From NCBI GenBank assembly GCA_039654915.1, contig CM077598.1, positions 74,304,041-74,368,040 of the forward strand: a stretch of 64,000 bases of DNA, given 5' to 3'. Below the pieces are notes generated by a model. That model made no database searches, was not told the DNA's origin, and was given only the letters and a program-made list of their open reading frames with translations. Position numbers and translations under genes: made by a program. The DNA is from Aquilaria yunnanensis (taxonomy: Eukaryota; Streptophyta; Magnoliopsida; Malvales; Thymelaeaceae). Positions 33,814 through 44,873 of this stretch are shown here, one piece after another (the stretch's first letter is position 1; the number at the start of each line of letters is the position of its first letter).

Positions 33814-34647
33814 GGTGACTGTTGGAAAGACTTCTAGGAGGAAGAACGCCTGGAGGATGGTGCACCCAAGGGAGAGTACCTGAGATGCTCAGAAAAAGTG
33901 GGTTAAGAGGCCCCCGGAATGTGTTTCCGGGGGGAGAGCCTCCGACGCCCAAGTCAGTGGTGGCTGAGAAAAAGGCAAAGGAAATAGCACAAAGGGGCTG
34001 AAGAGTCTTGCCTGGTGATTTTCTCAGAGTCTGGGAGTCAGACCTTTGCCAACCAACCTCCTGCCAAGTATTTATTTCCTGGTATTTATAGGAGTGCCTA
34101 GCCCGTTCAGATCGCGACACGTGTTCGGTCGGATGTTTCCTGAATTTCTGGGCGTAGGGGACAGATAGGTGGTAGCAGGTTGCCTTGAGCCTTGTGCTGA
34201 GATGGGCCATGATGTGATTCTGATTGCGTCAGCGTGTCAGAGCGCCTTTTGAGGCTGCTTATGACGTCTATGAAAGGACGTGTCAGAGGCTTCCTTAAAT
34301 GCTCCTGCCGTACTCCCGAGGTCCCTAGGCGAGGTCATCCTTTGGTACGGACGGTGCCTCTTCGAGAAACACGCACCCAGTTCGGGGGATCCCATCTTCA
34401 GGGAGTTCCGCCTTCGGGGAGATCATGTTCGGCCCGTAATAGCTGGTGCCTCTTTTCCGAAGGCGATCTGTTTACAACCTCGGGGGGGCAAGTAGTATCC
34501 TCAAGTTTCCTCGCGTGCCAGGCTCGGAGCTCTTCGGCTATCTCCCGAGGTGTATGATCTCACCTTTACTCGGGTAGCGCCAGTCTCTTCTAGCCATTCT
34601 TGTGGCAAGGAGTTCGGCCAGATAGAGGCAATAGCCTTTGGCTATCA
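33783..34647 (-). repeat. E3 5' LTR (865 bp)
   Basis: TGATGGCC...GGCTATCA on the plus strand. The PBS at 33763-33780 has one change (GGTGCC for GGCGCC). TATTTATA near 34085. Resembles the E0 and E2 LTRs rather than the longer E1 type. Confidence 0.9.
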
Positions 34648-35429
34648 GATTGGGGGTTGCTGCGCCCATTACATGTCTCCAGGCTTGGTACTTGAAAATC
34701 GCTAGGCATTGGTGCCTCTACTATTGTATGGATGAAGGATGGCTCTTCTCCAGTGAGGGTTTCCAACAATCTTGAGCAAACAGGCTTTCGACAAACCTAT
34801 TTTTCCACCTTCTCCAACCTCTCCAGGATTCTCTCCATCAGGTTGGTAGCACTGTTTTTTCCTCATTACTTGGTAGTCACCGACAACGGGAAGCGATGTC
34901 TTCTTTTTGGTGAGTAACTACGTTCCCGGGGGGACTAGGACTTCCCATCTGGGGACAGACTTCATCGGCGGGAAGTTCTGGGCCCTTTCGACACTATTCC
35001 TCAAGTGTGATGTCACCTAGATGGTATGTTCTCTTTTGAGGACTCATTGTCAGAACCCCCGCTTCAAGACCTCCAGCGAGGTGACTTAGAGCTTTTCTCC
35101 TGACAGGTATCTAGAGAGGATGCCCTTCCCCTTGGAAGTGGTCATGACCATCGTTGGTCAAGTTGTTGCATCATTTCAGCCGTAATATAGCACTGAAAAT
35201 CATGTAGAAAGCCCATCGTGACTGTCAGAGGACGTTCATCTTTTAGCAGAGAAGTGTCTACTGCAGGCTGTTCAGTCATAGCTTGAGTTTCCAGCGTGGA
35301 CTGGGACTTCAAGAGTCCCTTGTCCTTCGAACACCAGGTCTCAACAACAGCAACTTAAGAATCAACTTAAGAATGGTTTCCCATAGAAAGTGCCAAATGA
35401 TACCCGGTGGCATCCTCGTTGTGTGACAT
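34648..35429 (-). pseudogene. E7 gag fragment, old
   Basis: It aligns in order with the N-terminal half of the E0/E1 gag, from the ATG at 35429 through degenerate PBS (about 35380-35395) to the region before the capsid-like block, where E3 has inserted. Many substitutions and stops, for example TAA soon after the PBS. It is the most diverged copy of the family here. Confidence 0.8.
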
Positions 35430-36037
35430 GTTGGCCTGAAGGGCAGACTTCTAATGAGTAGATATCTGCAAGACTTTGAGTAATGTGTGTTAGGAGCTCC
35501 CCAGAGTATGCTTCTGGCGTAGGAGCGTCCGACACCAAAGTTAGTATATGGGAGAACAATGGTTAAGAGTGGAGAGTAAGAAGGAAAGAAGTCCTATCAT
35601 TCTTACCAAGGACAATCCTAAGTATTTATAGGAGGGTGGAGGGAGGAGGCTGTTTTGCACAGCCCATTTAGATCATGACATGTGTTCAGCTAGATCTGGC
35701 ATGTACCTTCAGGGGCAAGTATCTGAAGATGGCTGTAGGCCATCCTCGCCAGAGGGTAGGGGCATGTGTGACCCCTATAGGCAGGGATTTACCCCTGAGG
35801 GCTACTAAGGAAGGCCCTTCAAAAGAGTGGATCATTTTTGGTAGAATTTTTCCCTTCTCGAGGATGGTGGATCTATTTTTCCCAGGTTGGTAGCCTCACA
35901 AATCCAAGGCTGATGAAGACCCCATTTTTCCTGAAGTTGGTCATATAACTTTCTGAGGGTGGTGTGGAGAATCCCCCAAGGTTGATGCTAAGTTAGCAAA
36001 TTAGAAGGTATCATGGGTGATAGCCCTTCGGCTATCA
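35398..36037 (-). repeat. E7 LTR (640 bp)
   Basis: Ends are TGAT (35398) and ATCA (36037). TATTTATA near 35625. The terminal hairpin reads GATAGCCCTTCGGCTATC near 36020-36036, like E5. Shorter than the others. Confidence 0.75.
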
Positions 36038-37135
36038 AAGAGGAAAGTAAGGTCTTGTAAAATAAAGTTTCTCACCTAAAAATAAACAGCCCAAAACTAT
36101 GGCCACCTCTTCGAGAAGAAAAAAACTAAACTCCTAAGCACTCCCATACAACAAACACACTCTCTCCTTGATTTCTCACTTATAAGCTCTTTTTCTCTTA
36201 TTTTTCTTTCATTATTTTGGTGAGTTTCTATGGTTTTTAGGGTTTAGGATGTGCTAAATGGGTGGAGGAAGAAAAGAAAGTGAGCTGGAGTGTTTGGGGA
36301 TGAATGAGGATGGAAAATGGGTAAAAGGATTAAAGTGGTAAAGGGTTAAGGCTTTTGTATGCTTAGTAGAGGTTTAGGCTACTTAAATGGGAGCTCACCA
36401 ATGTTTTTTAAGCTCATTTCTTGCCCATAAATAGGTTTATTCATTCCTTAAATTATCTAAGAGGTACTTGGGAAAAAAAAACCTTTTAGGCCTCATAACC
36501 TGTGGTTAAAAGGAAGTCACCTCTATAAAATTCTCAAATATGTCTCCATTTGTACATAAATTCTTAGATTTTCTTTCCTCCACTTCCAACAATGCATTCT
36601 CACACCCTTGTCTAGGTTTGAATCTGGTTTCCCAGGTTTGACTTGAGTTTGATCAAGTTTGGCCAACCAAAATTACCAAAATGCCCTTATTAGCTTTTAA
36701 GAAAAGTCTCAAACTTGGTCAATTTAACTCCAAAGTTCACCAAATTTCACAAAACAGTTTCAGATAACATTTCACACCTTCACAAACACTTTTTTACTAT
36801 CTTTGACCTAAAAATTACTATTTTCCCCTTCCTCGCTTCCTTAGCAAGGAAAAGCCAATCTTTGGTCAAACTGAGTTCAAATTGATTGACATGTTCATTT
36901 AACCTCTAGAAGCTTAATTATATCTTGCTTGGTCACATGTTGACCCTTAATGTTCCAAATTACCAAAATGCCCCTAGTTGTCCTTGTGGTCAATTTACCT
37001 TAGATTTTTAATCTTATGAACTCCAAGGACAATTTGACTAATTAACTTAACTTAAACCTAGCTTGCAAGGGTAATCTTATCAAGGATTAAGTAAATAAAA
37101 TAAATTAATTACCTAATAAAATAAGGGTTCTCACA
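36038..37135 (-). repeat. Chromovirus 3' LTR, partial, AT-rich
   Basis: The LTR start on the minus strand is TGTGAGAACCC at 37135, directly after the PPT. I cannot place the other end, since E7 abuts at 36037. No coding frame or host gene was recognised in this stretch. Confidence 0.55.
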
Positions 37136-37148
37136 TCCTCCCCCCCTT
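37136..37148 (-). other. Chromovirus polypurine tract
   Basis: Minus strand AAGGGGGGGAGGA immediately before TGTGAGAACCC. Confidence 0.75.
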
Positions 37149-37179
37149 CAGAGAGTTGGTTCTCTAATCGCGCTTTAAC

Positions 37180-40100
37180 TCTGGGAATAGGCTGGGATAT
37201 TAAGTCTCCATATCATGCTCTGTGTCCCAAGTAGCCTCAGCCCCTAAATGATTGGACCATTAGATGTTGACCATGGGTATCCAGTTGGTCCTTAGCTTCC
37301 TGACTTGTTGGTCAAGGAATTTAATTGGGCGAGCTGAATAGGTCAAGTCCTCGCTCACTAGCTCGATAGGAGAGGATATCACCAATCGCCCGTTAAGGTG
37401 CACTACATTTCTTCAATACACTAACATGGAACACATTATGTGTGTCAGCCAGGCTTTGTAGCGGTGCCAATCTATATGCAACTTTGCCAACCCATTCCAG
37501 AATCACATAAGGTCCAATGAACCTAGGAGATAACTTGCCCGTTTGGCCAAATCGTACCACTCCTTTCCTTGGTGAGACCTTGAGGAACACCTTGTCCCTT
37601 GCTTCAAGGTTCACTTCAAGCTAGTTGACATTGGCATGTGCCTGCTACCTATCAATAGCTATTCTTAATTGGGCTTGAATCTGATTAATCTTGGCTGTGG
37701 CCTCGTCCACAACCTATGGTCCTACTTGGTCAATATCTACCTTATCAGCCCAGCAATGCGGTGTCATGCATCGCTGGCCATATAAAGCCTCATAAGGAGC
37801 CATCTAAAGTAATGCTTGATGATTGTTGTTATAGGTGAATTCAATGAGTGGAAAAGGTGAATTCAATGAGTGGAAGATGGTTATCCCAATCTCCTCTGAA
37901 ATCTAAGGCACAATTTTGCATCATGTGCTCTAGGGTCTGGATAGTCCTCTCTGACTGTACATCTGTTTGAGGGTGATAACCAGTACTCAGGTTTACCTTT
38001 GAACCCATTGCCTCTTGACAGGCATTCCAAACCCTAGACACAAACCATTGATCTCAATCAAATATGATCGAATCTGGCACACCATGAAGTCAAACAATCT
38101 CTCTGATATATAGGTTTGCCAACCTTTCTAATGGATAGGTGATCTTAATCGATATAAAATGCAAACTATTAGTCAGCCTATCCACCATAACCCATACAAC
38201 TTCATGTTGTTTCCTTATACTTGGCAAACCTACCAAGAAATCCATAATGATTGCCCCCTAATTCCTTTTTGGAATGGGTAGGCTTTGCAAGGTACCACTT
38301 GGCTTTTGGTGTTCTGTCTATACCATCTAACAGGTAAGACATTTAGCCACATGATTCTTAATATCAGCCTTGAACCTAGGCCCCAAAAAATGAGTTCTCA
38401 AGTCATGGTACATTTTGGTGACTACGGGGTGGATAGTAAGGGGATTGCTCTGTGCCACTTGGAGCACCTACTCTCTCAACCCATTAAAAGTAGGCACATA
38501 AAGTCTTTTCCTAAGGAAAAGTAAACCATCCTGATACTCATACCCTTCTTAGAGGGTTCCATGCTTGGTCTCCCCTAAAACCTCATGCATCTTAGGGCTA
38601 ACTACTGGGCCTCTTGGACCTTATCCAGCCATCCCGACTGAATTCGTAGCTCGAAGAGTCAGTCAATTTCCCATCTAGACCAGCACCCATATAGGGCCAT
38701 AAAGCTCTCAGCCTTAGGATCTTTCATTTGATCCTTAGATACTACTACTCTAGTATACTTCCGACTGAGGGCATTAGCCACAACATTGCCCTGCTATGTA
38801 CTTAATGTCACAATCATAATCCTTAATGTACTCTATCCACCTCCTTTGCCTCATGTTCAAATCTTTCTGGGTGAATAGGTACTTAAGGCTCTTATGATCA
38901 GTATATATCTGAAAGCATCAACCTAACAGATAATGCCTCCAAAGTTTTAAGGCAAATACTATGGCTACTAGTTCTAAATCATGTGTCAGCCAGTTTAGCT
39001 CATTTGACCTTAGTTGCATTGAACCATAGGCCACTACTTGCCTATCTTGAATCAATACACAACCCAAGCCCGAAGCTGATGCATCTGTATAGATATCATA
39101 GGTTTTGCCAGGGTCTGCCATTGTCAAGATTGGTGGCATGGTTAGCATCCATTTGAGTTCCTAGAACGCTACCTCACTTTTTTTTGTCCAAACAAATTTT
39201 TGTGCCTTCTTAATCAAGGTAGTTAATGGCTTACCTATTTGGGAGAATCCCTCAATGAATCTCCAGTAATAGCTTGTTAGTTCAAGAAAACTCCTCACCT
39301 CGGCATGGTTGGTGGTTTGTTTCCACTCCATCACTGCCCGTAGCTTCCCTTGGTCTACACTTACCCCTTTATCACTGATCACGTGAACTACCACTTAGAT
39401 AATTTTGCATAGTACTAATTATCCTTTAGCACTTCCAAAACCATCTTAAGATGTTCATCATGTTAAGCAGGAGTCTGGGAGTATATGAGTATATCATCAA
39501 TGAAAACTTCCACAAATTTATCCAAATAAGGCATGAATATCCTTTTCACGACCTCCATAAACACCATAGGAGCATTGCCCAACCAAAATGGTATCACCAT
39601 ATACTTTAAGTGCCCATATCATGTTTGAAAAGTGGTTTTGTGTATGTCCTCCTCCTTGACCCTGATTTGAAAGTAACTAATTCTTAGATCAATCTTTGAG
39701 AATATGTTGGCTCCTTTGAGCCTATCAAGGAGTTCATCAATTCTTGGAATAGGGTACTTGTTCTTTACCGTTGCTTGATTTAGCTTTCGATAATCAGTCA
39801 CCAACCTAAAAGTACCATTTTTCTTTTTAAGAAATAACACCGGGGCAATGCATGGCGATACACTGGGCCTAATGAAGCCCTTCCATAATAGCTCGTCTAG
39901 TTGTTCCTTTAATTCATCCACCTCAGAAGCAAGCATCCTATATGGAGGAATCAAAAAGGGCAAAGTCCCAGGTAATAAGTGAATAGAGAACTCCATCTCT
40001 CTCTTAGGTGGTAACCATGGTAAGTTAACAGGAAAAACTTCTGGGAACCTATTGACAACTGGTATGTCCTTCAGTTCCTCTGCAACTTCATCACCACTCA

Positions 40101-41509
40101 GGCCATAGTACTCATCCTCATACACAAGAGGAACCACATCAATCAATCTCAACAATGTGGACTTGACACTAGTTCCCAACCCACTATCATAAGTCACCAC
40201 CTCCCCCCCTTCAGTCTTAAGGGTGATGGTTTGACTTGCACTGTCAATGTTAGCTTGGTGTCATCCTAACCAATCCATACCGAGTACCAAGTCTTGCCTT
40301 TCTAGTTACATCACCTAGAAGTCATAGTAAAATCTATGGTGGCCGATGTCAATGGGGTAACTCAATACCTTTATTTTGATGTAAGCCAAATGAGGGCCAG
40401 TTGTCCTAATGATCCTTATCTCCAGTACCTTGATTATAACTAAACCTAACCTATCTCCTAGTTTAGTAGATATAACAGATAGTGATGAACCAGTATCAAA
40501 TAATACTCTAACACTACCATTATTTAACATAAAAGTACCTTGTGTCGCTGGACGCCCATCTTAGTGCACCAAGGCAAACACTTGTTGCTAGGGTGGTCCT
40601 AGTCGGTGTGCTCCTCCTCCAGCTCCACGTTGTGCTCCTCTTGCTTGGGCTACCTCAATTCCACCGGGTCCTCTTTGCCTTAGCCTGTGCATAGGCCTCT
40701 AGGCCATTCCCTACCTATCACGACGTGGTTAGGGGTAATCCCAGGTCCAGTGGTCTAACTCCTCACATCTCTAGCAACCCACTAGGTGATTGTCGGGCTG
40801 CTGCTGTCATCCCAAGCAGAGGTACGACTCCTTCCCATGAAACTTGCCATAAGTCTTGCATGGGGCCTTCCTAGATTTGGCTTTCTTAACATTGTCTCCA
40901 CTACTTCCCATCTCAGGGGTAGTTGGCCTCTTTCCCTAGGCCATGGCGCTCGAGGGCTTTCCCTGGTCATATGTGCCCTTAATATTGGTAGGGTTCATTA
41001 ATCTCTCTAACAGGTGTGCCTTTTGTACTGCCTGAAAGTAAGGGATAAAATCTGTAACTACCATAAGTTTTAGCAAATGGGGTCTAAGGCCCTCCATAAA
41101 CTGAGCTATCTTAGTATGCACTCGACCAACCAAGTATGGTGCATGGCATGCCAATGCGCTGAACCTCCTGGAGTACTCAGTCACAGTTATCTCACCCTTG
41201 GTAATCTCTTAAACTCCTGCCTCTTAAGGTCCCTGGCGGCCTAACTGATGTACTCCTCTTGGAACCTTTCTAGAAAATACTGTGAAGTCAAAGGCCTGGC
41301 TCTATACTCAGACTTGCCCTCATTTTCCCCCTTGAGAAAATCTTGCTCGTGATTCTACCAAATTTCTGCGGTACCTTTTAAATAATAAGATGCCAAATAT
41401 AGCTTAATGTCATCACTAGTCTGTAGGGTCTGAAATATCTTATTCATTTGGTTCAAGCAAAACTTAGCATCATCGGCAACTCCCTTCCCATCAAAGTAAT
41501 GCATATCCA
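37180..41509 (-). pseudogene. Chromovirus (Tekay/Del-like) gag-pol remnant
   Basis: From 5' to 3' on the minus strand: gag with HYFDGKGVADDAK (about 41500-41450) and YSRRFSALACHAPYL (41180-41130); a CCHC knuckle near 40790-40745 whose last Cys reads Tyr and which holds a stop; protease VLFDTGSS (about 40500); RT 40200-39480 with [19 protein letters not shown] and FIDDILIY (39481-39504); RNase H with [10 protein letters not shown] (about 39100); integrase with GYHPQTDVQSERT (about 37960) and GPYVILEWVGKVAYRL (about 37520); then a chromodomain-like segment (37352-37180) containing EATWDTEHDMET. Numerous stops and shifts. The chromodomain after GPY/F identifies a chromovirus; RT style suggests Tekay/Del. 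Confidence 0.85.
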
Positions 41510-44016
41510 TGTCACACCCCACACAGGCCCTGGCTTATGAACACTTTGTACCACTCACCCATAACCTTCTTAAGAAAGCCAACTAACAAGTTTCTTAAGA
41601 GTTATCCTTAACTGGTTATTCGGCCAACCTTTGTTACTAGACTTTAAGTCTTATTTTCTTAAGGTAATGGGCTAGGAGGTGGCCCAGGACACTTTTAGGG
41701 GTACATGTTCAATTTCTTGCAACAGAAGCAAGGCCCAGTTCTACTATCTTGCAAAACAAGCAAGGTTGTAATTCAATAACTTGCATGACAAGCAAGGCAT
41801 GCACTCAAATAGATAAGTGTTTAGGATGTGTGCAATCAAGTGTGTTACTTAGTATGACAACCAAGAAGCCTAGGGTACTCCAAGTTTAGAAATCCAAGTT
41901 TGAGTGCAAATGAACATTCGGCCAAGAGTAAGGCAATGAATTTTACAACTAACAACACATTTCACATTCATAAAAACATGCTACACATTGGCCCTTGACC
42001 ATTCATCATTTACATAACCAAAACCACACTAACAGGCATAACTTGGCATTCCAAAGTACTCCAAGTACCACAAAACCTAAGTACACCCAAGATTACACAT
42101 ACATGTACATAACCAAAGGTAGCCTACAGAGTACATAAAAAATGGCTACATGCCAAGATTCACCAAAGTTCAAACTCTCTCCAAGTTATGCTTACAAACC
42201 GAGACCATTATTCTCCAAATAGAACCATAAGTGTGCCATAAAGCAAGACACACTGTAGCACAAGTCCTATAGCCATATTCATGGTCATGAAGGTAAAGAC
42301 CACTATAAGAGCAATAGTGCACACATCCATTATTGTTCACCTAGACAGTCCCACATCTACAAGCCTACACAACTAAAACCATAAGTTCAGCCGAAACCTT
42401 GAACGAAGACTTGTAATGTATTAACTTATTCAAGCCAAGCACAACATTGGCACATAACTTAACACACAAGCAATACTAGCACACACACACTAGTAACTCA
42501 AGCAACACTACTCAAGCTGAGTGTCCTTTCCTGAAACATAAAAGTATGGGCAATGAGTAGCAATTACTCAGTAGAGTTCACATCTATAACAACTCAATTA
42601 AGAGTTTATTTAGTTAAGCCGAGTGTACAACTCTAGACTTAACCTCCTCAAGCTCATAATGCCCTGCAAAACAAAACATGAAAAACATAAAAACCACAAT
42701 AATATACAACATACTAGCATAACTGAGACATATAGGCAAAAGTATGAATGTAAAGGGGTTAGCAAGCACATGGAAACACTCAAGCACACAAGATACAAAC
42801 TCACACACCACAATGACCATTCGGCCGAAACCATAACATGTGCCCTTGTACACCATTGCACTCATACTTCACCATTTTAGTCCACAACCACTATAGCTCC
42901 GAAATGCCTAGCAAATTGGCCTCATTCACTAGGATTTGTAGCACATGCCAATAGTGATTAGCTAATCAACACTCAAGAACCGAATCATCTCAATAAGCCC
43001 ATGAAGTAACTAAGATCATCTAGCAAAATTAACCATCACTTAGCCACTTTATCACTTGAATCATGGTATATTACCAAGCAAACAAGCAAATTAATGAACC
43101 CTACCTTCAAAATGAAGCTTATGCCCTCTCGGTTGATGCTTGAACATCCAAGCCCAAATGTTTCTCAACAAATATGGCCTAACACAATTCGACTACCAAT
43201 TAGGCACCAATACTCCTTGTTCATGGAATCTATACCATGCATTCAAGAAATTTACAAGTAGTTACCTTAATCCCAAGCGTGAACGTGTCGGCCTCCCTTG
43301 AAACTTCCAAAACCAAGGCTTAAACTTGAATTCCTAGGTTGCCTGGTGCCAAGAATGGAGATGTCAAGCTTAATTTCTTCACTCAAGCTTCAATTCGCCT
43401 CCTTTTGGTTTGAGCCCAAAACCATTTCTGCAAGAACTTCAAGAACACATCAAGATGGAGCCTTGACCGAAATGATCACCCTTGTCTTGAGTGGTTACAT
43501 GCACATCCGGTTATGTGCCACTTGGGCCAAAAAATGGTCTTAGTGCCCACAATGATCTCAAGCTAGTTTGCGTGGCTCATTTAACCCCCCAAGATTCCAT
43601 AGCTTTGTTTTAGCCATCAAAACATAGTAATCTACCGGCATTATCATTGTTTCGTGGCTCATATTGCGAAGCATTACTCAAATGGCCTAAAAATGGCCAT
43701 TATCCCAAGTGTATGTCTCGATCGAGTACCAAGACAAGGCTAATTAGAGAAATCAAGGAAATGATGGCTTAATTCGTTAGTGTGGGAGAAGATTTGACCG
43801 GTTATAATGGGAATTACCAAAAATTTGGTGTAGCATCCCACTAGTCCCCAAACAACTTTGCATGGCCGAAAGCTTTCATTCTCGATTTGTAGTTTCACTA
43901 GCATCACTAGTTCAAGTGTGCATTGGAGTCTTCCAACTTTGTTTTCTTGCAACAACTCCATGTCTATTTTCTTTGCACATTTGGGACCCAATAGTCTCAA
44001 TTTAGCACATACACCA
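41510..44016 (+). repeat. Noncoding AT-rich stretch, possible chromovirus LTR
   Basis: It begins TGTCACACCCC at 41510, abruptly within the chromovirus gag, which looks like an LTR start in plus orientation. A CAATTACTCAGTAG motif near 42561 is of a kind common in such LTRs. I could not find a matching CA end or target duplication before E4 begins at 44017. Short frames in it (about 80 codons) show no recognised domain. Confidence 0.35.
41716..41811 (+). repeat. Three 32-bp tandem repeats
   Basis: Units start at 41716, 41748 and 41780, each with CTTGCAA or CTTGCAT, then AAGCAAGG. TTGC and GCAA make a short inverted pair in each unit. Confidence 0.8.
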
Positions 44017-44873
44017 TGATAGCCAATGGCTACCGCCTCTATCTGGCCGACCTCCCTGCCACAAGAATGGCCAGGAGAAAACTGGCGCTACCCGAGGAAA
44101 GGTGGGATCATACACCTCGGGAGATAGCGGAAGAGCTCCGAGCCCGGCACGCCAGTAAACCTGAGGATACTACTAGCCCCTCAAGATTGTCAACAGATCG
44201 CCTTCGGAAAAGAGGCACCAGCTATTGCGGGCCGAACATGATCCTTCCGAAGGTGGAACTCCCTGAAGCTGGGAACCCCCGAACTGAGGGTATGTTTCCC
44301 GAAGAGGCACCGTCCATACCAGAGGACGACTTCGCCCAGGGACCTCGGGAGCACGGCAGGAGCATTTAAGGAAGCCTCTGACATGTCGCCCACAGACATC
44401 ACAAGTCGCCTCAAACGGGGCCCTGACACGCCGACGCCATCAAAAACACATCATGGCCCGTCTCGGCTCAAGGCTTAAGGGGCCTGCCACCGGCTACTTG
44501 CCCCCTACGCCCAGAAATTCAGGAACATCTGACCGTACACGTCTCAAGATCTGAACGGGCTAGGCACTCCTATAAATACCAGGGAATACACCCTGGCAGG
44601 AGGCTGGCAGATATCCTGACTCCTCACTCTGAGAAAGTTCTACCAAGCGAGTTCACTGAACCCCTCAGTGCTATTTCCTCTGCCTTCTCTCAGCACCACT
44701 GACTTGGGCGTCGGAGGCTCATCCCCGAAAAAACACCCTGGGGACCTCCTAACCCACTTTTCTGAGCATCTCAGGTATTGTCCCTTGGGCAAAACGGCCA
44801 CCAGGCGTTCTTCCTCTCCGGGAGTCCCTCCATCAGTCACCATGACTACCAACGATGAAGCCCCCGGGCATCA
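44017..44873 (+). repeat. E4 5' LTR (857 bp)
   Basis: It starts TGATAGCCAATGGCTA and ends GGGCATCA. TATAAATA is at 44571-44578. From the expected transcription start to 44842 there is no ATG, so the first AUG is the gag start in the context CACCATGAC, 32 bases before the LTR end. Confidence 0.93.

Larger units (their letters stand above)
28708..34647 (-). mobile_element. E3: Tat-lineage element, 5' half, displaced by E1
   Basis: The 5' LTR is at 33783-34647, gag-pol at 33813-29036 and part of the 3' repeat region at 28708-29035. Its antisense gene and 3' LTR should lie left of E1, off-window. It is inserted in the gag of E7; the right target copy would be GATTG at 34648. Confidence 0.9.

Noticed and set aside
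36038..37135. Possible host gene in the AT-rich stretch with TATA-like signals
   Set aside because: No frame of note, and the right end is an LTR start next to a polypurine tract, so it is best read as LTR.
42610..42880. Overlapping frames of 83-85 codons on both strands
   Set aside because: Hydrophobic low-complexity translations of AT-rich DNA, overlapping each other, with no start context or relatives.
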